Below are positions 34,815-44,413 of a DNA stretch of 64,000 nt, in pieces (the stretch's first letter is position 1; the number at the start of each line of letters is the position of its first letter). Source of the DNA: Alphaproteobacteria bacterium (GTDB lineage: Bacteria; Pseudomonadota; Alphaproteobacteria; Rhodobacterales; Rhodobacteraceae); the NCBI GenBank assembly GCA_030425395.1, contig JAUIAS010000005.1, positions 1 through 64,000 on the forward strand, given 5' to 3'. The translations under genes were made by a program, and so were the position numbers. The notes below the pieces were generated by a model. The model saw only the letters and a list, made by a program, of their open reading frames with translations, made no database searches and was not told the origin of the DNA.

Positions 34815-35966
34815 CTATCGCGTCAAGACCGTGACAAAGAACCCGTCTGCGCCGTCGGTGACGCGCCACGCGCGCTGGGTCACCACGCGCCATTCGGGAT
34901 GCCGCGCAACAAAGGCTTCGATTTGCGCGCCGTTTTCAGGCTCCAGCATGGAACACGTCGCATAGGCCAGCGCCCCTTCGGGGGCCACAAGCCCCGCAGC
35001 GCGATCCAGAATCTCGGCCTGCGTGCGCCCAAGCGCGGCGAAAACATCCGGGGTCAGCAGCCATTTCCCATCGGGCGCACGGCGCCACGACCCGCTGCCC
35101 GAGCAAGGCACATCACACAACACCAGATCATAGGGGCCATCGGCCTCGGGGGTGTCCGTCATGGTCACGGGCAAACCTGCACGTTCCGCCCGGTCGGCAA
35201 GGTCGCGCATCCGGGCGGGGGCGGAATCATAGGCCAGCAGCCGCAAATCGGCGCGCGCGCCCATGGCCAGCGTCTTGCCGCCACCACCAGCACACATATC
35301 CAGCACCCGCATCCCATCCCGCAAGGGCAGCGCATCCACAACCGCCTGGCTGGCGGCGTCCTGAAGTTCAACCAGACCTTCGTTAAAAATCTGCAAATTG
35401 CGCAAACCACGCGCACCGGGCGCGATCTCCAGCGCCGTTTCCGACAAGGGCGACCGCTGCGCGTCAATCCCGGCCTCAGACAGGGTCGCCTGAACGGCCT
35501 CGACGCTAGCTTTGCGTAAATTCACCCGCAAGAATACGGATGCGCGGTCTTTGAGGGCATCCGCGCAAGCCACCGCCTGATCGCCAAGGCTTTGTTGCCA
35601 CAAAGGCCACAGCCAGTCGGGCAAATCGGCGGCTTCGGCCCCTTCCGCCGGAGGCCGACCGGTTTCGCTGGCTTCGGGCGGGGACAACGCATGGCCCTGC
35701 CCGTTCATCACGTCCGCAGGGTCGGCCCCCTGCCCGCGCAAAAGGCCCAACATCAGCCCCCGGCCCGTCATTGCGCCGCCGATGGCGGCGGCGCTGCGCT
35801 TGCGACGCAGGGCCTCGAACACGTGATCACGGACCGCCGCGCGATCCTTGGAACCGGCAAACCGGCTGTGCCGCGCCCATGTGGTCAGCGCCTTTTCGGC
35901 CGCCATACCATCAAGGATCAGGTCGAGGATCTCGGCCGCTGCCGCAATACGTGCCCCGGGGGTCAT
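34815..35966 (-). CDS. rsmB: 16S rRNA m5C967 methyltransferase RsmB family
   Basis: A SAM-dependent RNA cytosine-C5 methyltransferase of the NOL1/NOP2/Sun family with an N-terminal NusB-like RNA-binding domain (about residues 5-115). Motif I is VLDMCAGGGGKT, motif IV contains the first conserved Cys (CDVPCSGSGSWRR) and motif VI the catalytic Cys (YATCSMLEPENG). Start MTPGARIAA at 35966 gives 383 residues; the open frame upstream overlaps guaB. Only 7 bp separate it from guaB, so the two are cotranscribed. Precise target C967 is inferred from the family. Confidence 0.88.
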   Translation of the reverse strand: MTPGARIAAAAEILDLILDGMAAEKALTTWARHSRFAGSKDRAAVRDHVFEALRRKRSAAAIGGAMTGRGLMLGLLRGQGADPADVMNGQGHALSPPEASETGRPPAEGAEAADLPDWLWPLWQQSLGDQAVACADALKDRASVFLRVNLRKASVEAVQATLSEAGIDAQRSPLSETALEIAPGARGLRNLQIFNEGLVELQDAASQAVVDALPLRDGMRVLDMCAGGGGKTLAMGARADLRLLAYDSAPARMRDLADRAERAGLPVTMTDTPEADGPYDLVLCDVPCSGSGSWRRAPDGKWLLTPDVFAALGRTQAEILDRAAGLVAPEGALAYATCSMLEPENGAQIEAFVARHPEWRVVTQRAWRVTDGADGFFVTVLTR

Positions 35967-35973
35967 GGGTGGT

Positions 35974-37738
<1,765 letters not shown>

Positions 37739-38631
37739 TTAGTGCGGAAGTGTGGTGGCCAGTCTCGCTCCGGCGGCGGGATCGGCATTCATTTGCGGTG
37801 GGCGCAGGTTAAGCCAGCGTTGGTCGTTTGATCGGTGGGCCACTAGGCTTTTCAATCCACTGATCGACCCTTCCTCCTGCTCTGCTTTGCGGTGTGTTTC
37901 CAGTCCCGGTTGCAGTGTGTCTGCTCCGCTCTGGTCACCATCCCGCTCAGCTTCATACATGGCCATCATCGCAGTGATGTTAGAATTGCAGCTTGCCGAA
38001 ATGCAACCGCCAGCGCCAAGCGCCATTGCCTTGGCCAGCGGGGTTTCAGAGGCGGGAAAGACCGACAGGCCCGGTGCGGTTGCGATCACGGCGGCGGTAT
38101 TCTCCCAGTCACCCGAGCTGTCTTTGTAGGCCACGACATGGTCGGGAAAGGCCTCGGTGAACCGGACGGACAGGGCGGACGATATCGGCACACCCGTATT
38201 CTATGGGATGTTATAGAGGATAATCCTCGGGGCCTTGTCCCCAGGGTTTCGATCAACTGGGCAAAGTAACGATAAAGCCCATCATCGCTGGGTGGGTAGA
38301 AAAACGGAGGCAGCACCATTGCGGCAGCGCAGCCCAGATCAGACGCGTGACGAGTAATCGTGAAAGTATCCTCGAGATTGCATAGCCCGGTGCCGGGCAT
38401 GAGTTGCTCGGGTAACGCCGTGTCTGAAGCGACAAGACGCTAGCGCATCGCCATGCGCTCACTCATGGTGTTCGAAATCGCCTCGCCGGTGGTCCCAAGA
38501 GGCGAAAGATAGTGTGTAACGCCCTCCAGACAATACGCGGCATGGTCCAGAAAAAGACCCGCTGCAATGGAAAGGTCATCCTCATAGGGGGCGAGCAGCG
38601 GGGTCACGACCCCTGTCAAGCGGGTTTTCAT
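37739..38631 (-). pseudogene. Dihydrodipicolinate synthase/aldolase-family pseudogene
   Basis: Three conceptual fragments together make one class I aldolase of the DapA/NanA family: MKTRLTGVVTPLL at the start, PGTGLCNLEDT and VLPPFFYPPSDDGLYRYF in the middle, then YNIP, VAYKDSSGDWENT (Schiff-base Lys) and LSVFPASETPLA. Inactivating changes are a TAG at 38440-38442 after residue 63, a probable one-base loss in a G run (CCCC on the + strand at 38239-38242), and a second TAG at 38201-38203 in the stretch YNIP-stop-NTGVPIS. Both TAGs stand where related proteins have varied or Gln residues, so CAG-to-TAG changes are likely. It is the last gene of the hyu-type operon, 10 bp after the dehydrogenase stop. 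Confidence 0.88.
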
Positions 38632-38641
38632 AGCGTTTCCT

Positions 38642-39610
38642 TCAATACCCACGGGCCGGGTCCACGATATTGACCAGCCCCTCGCCGCGCATCCAACGGC
38701 CAAGGTTTTGCAGGAATAATTCGAACGAGGCTTCTTCCCATTCGGAAAAGACTGACGAGCAATGCGGTGAGATGATCACATTTTCCAGCGACCATAGCGG
38801 GCTCGTCTCGGACAGGGGTTCGGTCTCGAACACGTCGAGTGCCGCCGCCGCCACATGCCCGACGCTCAGTGCATCGTAGAGGGCGGTCTGATCCACTACG
38901 CCGCCACGCGAGACATCGGCGAAGATTACGCCGGGTTTCATCGCCGCGATCTCCTGCGCGCCGATCAACCCGCGCGTTGCGGGGATAAGCGGGGTCGAGA
39001 CCGCGATGAAATCCGCGTGCGGCAGAAGGCCCGGCAGATCATCCGCAGCGTGCACCTCATCGACATTTTCCATCGGTCTCGGCCGGGCGCAAGTTCCCAG
39101 AACTTTCATGCCAAAGGCCTTGGAACGGGCGGCCACTGCCCGACCGGTATGGCCCAGCCCGATGATCAGGAGCGTCTTGCCCGCCAGCGGCCTGACCGCA
39201 CGGGCGTTCCAGACCCGTGCGGCCTTGTCCTTTTGCAGTCCGGGCACGTCCAGCGAAAAATGCAAAAATCCACCAAGGATATATTCCGCCATCATCCCGG
39301 CGGCCACGCCCGCAGCATTGGAGACGGTGGTCTGGCCCGGATCCCACTGACCGTAATGGTCGGTGCCTGCCCCGCCATTGGCGACCCAGCGCGGGCCGCC
39401 GGGGCCAAACAGTGCGTCGCGCGGAAAGCCCGGCGTGCCCGCAAAGCGTACGGAGTACACAACCTCAGGCCGGTAGCCTTCGATCAAGGCTGGCAGGGCC
39501 TCATAGCTGTTGCATTCACGAAAATCTGCCTGCGGGAATGCGGCGCGCAACCAATGGGCAAGCGGTGCTGTATCTCTGTTGTGCAGAATGATACGCGGGG
39601 CGTCAGACAT
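38642..39610 (-). CDS. D-2-hydroxyacid dehydrogenase family protein
   Basis: A 322-residue NAD(P)-dependent D-isomer 2-hydroxyacid dehydrogenase. The Rossmann glycines are in GLGHTG (151-156). The catalytic triad is visible as Arg in DVSRGGVVDQ, Glu in DVFETEPLS and His in ISPHCSS. It interconverts a 2-oxoacid and a D-2-hydroxyacid; which one is not decidable, although glyoxylate/hydroxypyruvate reductases are relatives. The start MSDAPRIIL at 39610 overlaps the PrpD gene stop by eight bases. It is the sixth gene of the hyu-type operon. Confidence 0.85.
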   Translation of the reverse strand: MSDAPRIILHNRDTAPLAHWLRAAFPQADFRECNSYEALPALIEGYRPEVVYSVRFAGTPGFPRDALFGPGGPRWVANGGAGTDHYGQWDPGQTTVSNAAGVAAGMMAEYILGGFLHFSLDVPGLQKDKAARVWNARAVRPLAGKTLLIIGLGHTGRAVAARSKAFGMKVLGTCARPRPMENVDEVHAADDLPGLLPHADFIAVSTPLIPATRGLIGAQEIAAMKPGVIFADVSRGGVVDQTALYDALSVGHVAAAALDVFETEPLSETSPLWSLENVIISPHCSSVFSEWEEASFELFLQNLGRWMRGEGLVNIVDPARGY

Positions 39611-40949
39611 GGGTTTCCTCCGCTGACGCACGGACAAGCGCTGCCAGTTCACTGAATTTGGCCTCTGGCTGCAACAAACGCTCGCGCATCTCCCATAGCG
39701 CCGTAACGCGAGGCTCAGGGAGTTCTGCGGCCATCACGCGGAATTTCGCCTCGACCTCACTCATCTTCATCGGTGCCTCGGGTCCACCACGCGCCTGTAC
39801 GTCGCCCGAGGCAAGTCGGGTGCCGTCCTTCAGCGTGACACTGACATCAGACCACCGTCCGGCGGGAAAGCGTTTGCTGTGAAGGGCATCCTCGCGCACC
39901 GCGACGCGCGACAGCACTTCGGCCACCTTCGGATCGCTCAGCGCCGCACCAGAAATATCCCCCGGCCCGATCCGGCCATGCACCAGCATCGCGGCAAGTG
40001 CGAAAGACAGGGAATACTGGGCCTGTGATGTCGTTGCGGGCATGTCGGGAAACAGCGCTGCCGCCTCGGCAAATGTGTTAACCTCGATCCGGGTCACGTC
40101 ATCGGCGGAGAAACCATGCGCGCACATCAGCCCGGAAAGGGCATCGAGCGCCGCATGCGCCCAGCGGCAGATCGGATAGGGTTTGATATAGTTTTGTTCA
40201 ATCGTCCAGACCTCGCCCAGATCGACCCAGTACCGGGCTACATCGTCAGCCTCAACCGTGATTGCGGGCGCGCCTGCAAACCCGTCCTGCGCCATCAGCG
40301 CGGCCATTGATCCCACCAGCGCACCCATGGCCGAACCATCGTGCAGCATGGTCGGGTTGGCAATCTCGCGCATCATCTGACTGCGCGGGCCGTGGTACTC
40401 GGCAATTCCGAGCGCATGGCGAAGAGATTCGGGGTTTGCATCCATCAGGCGGCAACCCAGCGCCGCCACACCCAGTGCATTCCATGCCCCGGATGTGTGA
40501 TAGTCGCTGACAGTGGCATGAAGGACCAAGGCCGCTCGGGCGGCGACTTCATAGGACATGACCAGCGCAAGTAGCGCATCGCGCGCGGCAAGCTCGGGTC
40601 GGGCTTCGGCGAAGGCAAATAGCGCTGGCACTACAGCGCAGCCAATATGGCCCTTGGTCGGATTAAGCCCATCATGGGCATCAAGATTGTCGATCTGCGT
40701 GGCTGCGGCAAAGGCAGCGCCCGGGATCGAGGCGCGGCGGCCATCGAACATCAAATGGGCCGCGTGTTCCGGGGCACCTGCACCGTGAAAGGCAAAGGCG
40801 TGATCGCGCGCAATCCGCCCCGCCTCCATGCGCGCCGCCCCTGCCGCCACGCCGACTGTGTCGATCAGCAGCGTCGCGGCCATGTTAAGCGCGCTTTGCG
40901 GCATGTCTTGGCCCGCAAGCACGAATTCACCGATCCGGTCGAAGTTCAT
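39603..40949 (-). CDS. MmgE/PrpD family protein
   Basis: A 448-residue protein of the MmgE/PrpD family, whose characterised members are 2-methylcitrate dehydratase, cis-aconitate decarboxylase and iminodisuccinate epimerase-type enzymes acting on polycarboxylates. Family signatures are DNLDAHDGLNPTKGHIGCAVVPA near residue 88, SYEVAARAAL and KPYPICRWAHAALDAL. There is no prp operon here, so propionate metabolism is unlikely; the context is a hydantoinase/racemase-type catabolic operon. The ATG overlaps the preceding stop (ATGA). Confidence 0.85.
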   Translation of the reverse strand: MNFDRIGEFVLAGQDMPQSALNMAATLLIDTVGVAAGAARMEAGRIARDHAFAFHGAGAPEHAAHLMFDGRRASIPGAAFAAATQIDNLDAHDGLNPTKGHIGCAVVPALFAFAEARPELAARDALLALVMSYEVAARAALVLHATVSDYHTSGAWNALGVAALGCRLMDANPESLRHALGIAEYHGPRSQMMREIANPTMLHDGSAMGALVGSMAALMAQDGFAGAPAITVEADDVARYWVDLGEVWTIEQNYIKPYPICRWAHAALDALSGLMCAHGFSADDVTRIEVNTFAEAAALFPDMPATTSQAQYSLSFALAAMLVHGRIGPGDISGAALSDPKVAEVLSRVAVREDALHSKRFPAGRWSDVSVTLKDGTRLASGDVQARGGPEAPMKMSEVEAKFRVMAAELPEPRVTALWEMRERLLQPEAKFSELAALVRASAEETHV

Positions 40950-41689
40950 AGTCGTTCCCTTTCCAGTAACTGGCCATATCCCGTCAGGGCTTCGCCGATA
41001 CCGGCAAGCTGCATGGCCTGAAACATCATGGCCTGGTTCGAACTGATCACCGGCTTGCGCACTTCAGCCTCCAGACGGGCAATGCTCTCGACACTCCTCA
41101 TGTCGGTGCAGGACAGCACAATCGCTTCGGCCTCTGGATGGTCGGCGGCAAGGCCCAACTGAAAAACCGCCTGAGGGTCCAATGCGCCCTGTCCATAATT
41201 GTCCAGTTCATCGCTAACTTCAGAGCGCGCAACGGTTTCGAAGCCGAATTTCGCCACAAACGCCACCGCCATGTCGTTGATCGCAGGCAGGTAAGGCGAG
41301 GCAAAGCCGATGCGGGTCACGCCCAGAGTTTGCAGCGCATACACCAATGCCCGGGCTGCCGTGACGGTTTCAGCCCCGCTTTCGGCCTTTATCTGTACGG
41401 CCAGACCCCGGTCGAAGGCGGGGCCGTGGGTAAGCGTGGCCGAGGTGCAGCCATAAAGAATCACATCCGGGCGTACGCCCTGCAACAAGCGCAGCGGCTC
41501 ATCCAGATCGGCCGCGCCCAGCCCGTGCATCTGGTCGACATCCGGAATCTCGTCCTGATCATACCCCCCCATACGGGCGAAATGCATTGACACGCCATCG
41601 GGGGCCAGAAGGGCCATATCAGGTTCGAGATTGGTGTTGGTAAACGGGACAAGAATACCAAAGCGGGCACGTCCGCGCGATTGTGTCAT
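40946..41689 (-). CDS. Maleate isomerase / Asp-Glu racemase superfamily protein
   Basis: A 247-residue member of the group that holds maleate cis-trans isomerase and arylmalonate decarboxylase. The opening GILVPFTNTNLEPD and two active-site-type cysteines, Cys81 (YGCTSAT) and Cys194 (LSCTDMRS), fit the two-cysteine maleate isomerase pattern rather than one-cysteine arylmalonate decarboxylase. It could isomerise a cis-enedioic acid or racemise an amino acid or hydantoin. ATGA overlaps couple it to both neighbours. Confidence 0.82.
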   Translation of the reverse strand: MTQSRGRARFGILVPFTNTNLEPDMALLAPDGVSMHFARMGGYDQDEIPDVDQMHGLGAADLDEPLRLLQGVRPDVILYGCTSATLTHGPAFDRGLAVQIKAESGAETVTAARALVYALQTLGVTRIGFASPYLPAINDMAVAFVAKFGFETVARSEVSDELDNYGQGALDPQAVFQLGLAADHPEAEAIVLSCTDMRSVESIARLEAEVRKPVISSNQAMMFQAMQLAGIGEALTGYGQLLERERL

Positions 41690-42768
41690 GTCTTTTTCCC
41701 CTCTGCCCAGCGTTCAAGAAGCCCGGCCGCAATGTCGATGTCATCTGCGGGACCGATGGTCATGCGCAAGCTATCGGCAAGCCCGACCCCACCCTGCGGG
41801 CGCAAAAACACGCCCTCGGCGCGGAGCGCCTCATTGGCGTGATGCGCCGCATCGGGGCTTCCCATCCGGATCAGTATAAAATTGGTGAAGCTTTCGGGCA
41901 CGTCCAATCCGGCCTGCTGCAGCCGTCGCCGCAGCCGATCCCGCAGCCTCGTCGTTTTCCGGCAGGTATCGCGCATATAGCTCTGATCCATGAGCGCGGC
42001 TTTGGCAGCCGTCTGCCCTGCGATCGTGATGTTGTTAGGGTTCATCACCTTGCGCACCTCCCGGGCGATTTCAGGCGGGAACAGGCCCCAGCCCACCCGC
42101 ATCCCGGCCAGGCCATAGGCCTTGGAAAAGGTGCGCAGTACCACCGTGTCGCCACGCCCGACCAGATCGAACATGGGCTCATTCAGATGATCGGCAAACT
42201 CGCCATAGGCCTCATCAATCACGAGCAAGCTATCGCCTGGTAACCCGTCGCGCAGGCGGAGCATCTCGGCGCGCGGGATGCGGGTGCCGGTGGGGTTGCC
42301 GGGATTGGCAACAAAGACAATGCGGGTGTCGGGCCGTACAGCAGCCAGCAGCGCATCGACCGAAACGCGCCCGTCGCTTTCAGGGGCCACGTCATAGCGT
42401 GCCCGTACCATCTGCGCGGCCGATCGGAAAAACGGATAGGCATGCGCCGGGGCCAGCACCGCGTTTTGCTCGTCGGCAAAGGCTTGCGCGAGGCAGGCGA
42501 TCAGCTCCATCGACCCGTTGCCGCACAGAATACTTTCGGCAGGGATGCCATGAATACCGGAAAGAGCCGCGCGAAGCTCACCCCAGTCCGGATCGGGATA
42601 GAGATGCCCCCCCTTCAGCGCTTTCGCACCAGCCTCGATGGCAAGAGGGCTGGGCGGGCGCAGGCTTTCGTTCTGAGACAGTGAGATCAGGCGCTTTCCC
42701 TCAGGCGGGTTCAGTTGAGCCAGCGCATAGGGCGACATCGCGGAAATATGCCCGACAGAGCGAATCAT
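41686..42768 (-). CDS. HisC-like class I/II aminotransferase
   Basis: A 360-residue PLP aminotransferase related to histidinol-phosphate aminotransferase. PLP-binding residues include Asp185 (VIDEAYGEF) and Lys216 (FSKAYGLAGMRVG); NPGNPTGT is also present. It lies in a catabolic operon with no his genes, so a role in histidine synthesis is doubtful; many HisC homologues act on other amino acids or phosphonates. The ATG overlaps the hyuB stop. Confidence 0.85.
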   Translation of the reverse strand: MIRSVGHISAMSPYALAQLNPPEGKRLISLSQNESLRPPSPLAIEAGAKALKGGHLYPDPDWGELRAALSGIHGIPAESILCGNGSMELIACLAQAFADEQNAVLAPAHAYPFFRSAAQMVRARYDVAPESDGRVSVDALLAAVRPDTRIVFVANPGNPTGTRIPRAEMLRLRDGLPGDSLLVIDEAYGEFADHLNEPMFDLVGRGDTVVLRTFSKAYGLAGMRVGWGLFPPEIAREVRKVMNPNNITIAGQTAAKAALMDQSYMRDTCRKTTRLRDRLRRRLQQAGLDVPESFTNFILIRMGSPDAAHHANEALRAEGVFLRPQGGVGLADSLRMTIGPADDIDIAAGLLERWAEGKKT

Positions 42769-44413
42769 GGCTCAAACCCATAGATATCACGCGCGGTCTG
42801 TCGGCTGATCAGCCCTTCGTCCAGATCACGCCGGATGTCGTCCTGGCTACGCTCTTGCGGCGCGCCGAAGCCGCCGCCGCCCGGAGTTTCGAACACCAGA
42901 GTTTCGCCTGCCATCACGCGAACCTCACCCTTGCCGGGCAGGTCAGGGCCGTCCTGGCCGATGCGGATGCGCCCCGGCGCACCAGCCTTTCCGCCGAAAC
43001 GACCACTTGCGGGGTTCAGGACCCGTTCGACCGAAAGAAATAGCATGAAATCCTCATCTATCGCAGATCGCATCTCGATATGCTGACCCAGCCCGCCGCG
43101 TGTCCGCCCGGGCCCACCACTGTCGGGCTTGAGCTCGCGCCGGGTGATCAGAACCGGCGCGACCGCCTCGGTGGTTTCCACCTGCGAGCCCCAGACGCCC
43201 GAGGGAAAAGCGGTGGCCGACAGCCCGTCCAGACCTGGCCGTGCGCCAGTTCCGCCGCTGAACACCAATTCCAGCGCGAATTGTGTGCCGCCCCGCGAAA
43301 CCGCCTCGGGAGTGTGGCGCAGCGGCAGGTCATACATGCAGGATGCGCCCTCGGCAGGCACCTGATCCGGCAGAACCTGTGACAGGCAGCCATAGACCAG
43401 ATCGGGTGTCATTTGCCCCAGCGTGTGGCGCATGGCCACAGGTGCGGGCGGCTGTGCGTTCAGGATGCAGTTTTTTGGCCCGATGACACGGAAGGGTGCG
43501 AGCGAGCCCGCGTTGTTGGGAATATCCGGCCCTATGATGCAACGAAGGGCAAACACTGAATATGCAGTGGCATAGTTGAGCGGCACGTTGATGCCCTTGT
43601 TCGACAGGCCCGATGTGCCGGAGAAATCCAGTGCAACGTGATCCTCGGCAATGGTCAGGGCGGCATGCAGATCAATCTCTTGCTCATATCCGTCCACTTT
43701 CAGAACGTTGTGCCATGTCCCATTGGGCAATTCCGCGATGGCCTCAATCGTACCGCGATATGAGGTGTCGATGATGTAGTCGGCCAGTTCATCCAGATGG
43801 TCGATGCCGAACTCATCCATCATGCCCGCAAGCCGCTGCGCGCCGGCTTCGCAACAGGCGATCAGCGCATAGATGTCGCCCTCGTTGGCGACGGGTTCGC
43901 GCGAATTGGCTTTGATGATCTCCATCAGGAGGGAGTTCAACATACCCTCGTCCATCAGTTTGCAGGGCGGGATGAGCAGCCCCTCGTCATAGATATCCGT
44001 GCCCTCTGGCCCCATGCCAAGCCCGCCCAGATCGACCAGATGCGAGGTGCAGGAGGTAAAGCCGACGACGCAATCTTTATAAAACACAGGCATCATCAGC
44101 AGAAAATCGTTCAGATGCCCCGAGGCGATCCAAGGATCATTAGTCAGATAAATGTCGCCGGGCTTCATATCCTGAAGCTGAAACCGGCTGCGCAGGGTCT
44201 TTACCGCCTCGGCCATGGTATTGATATGACCTGGCGTGCCAGTCACGGCCTGGGCGAGCATCCGGCCTTGCAGATCAAAGATGCCGGCGGAAATATCGCC
44301 GCATTCGCGCACGATGGGGAAAAGGCGGCGCGGATCAGCGCCTGACCCTGTTCCTCGACCACGGCCAGAAGCCGGTTCCACATGACCTGCAGGCGGGTAT
44401 CGGTGGTGCTCAT
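42765..44413 (-). pseudogene. hyuB: hyuB-type hydantoinase/oxoprolinase subunit B, frameshifted
   Basis: This encodes the beta subunit of an ATP-dependent hydantoinase/5-oxoprolinase-type enzyme. The true ATG at 44413 overlaps the hyuA stop (ATGA) and opens MSTTDTRLQVMWNRLLAVVEEQ...ALIRAAFSP, but then the frame fails. A C run (GGGG on the + strand, 44316-44319) is one base short: adding a base restores SP-IVRECGDISAGIFDLQGRM and the remaining roughly 515 residues, which are intact to the stop (PGHINTMAEAV, TNDPWIASGHLNDF, GGGGFGAPQERS). Read as written, translation stops about 60 codons in. It is either a recent null mutation or a homopolymer sequencing error. Confidence 0.88.

Noticed and set aside
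38201-38442. Two in-frame TAG codons in the aldolase gene as pyrrolysine or readthrough codons
   Set aside because: The window has an MttB homologue, which made pyrrolysine worth considering, but that gene has no TAG, the aldolase family does not use pyrrolysine, no pyl genes are visible, and the same gene also has a frameshift. Ordinary decay explains it.
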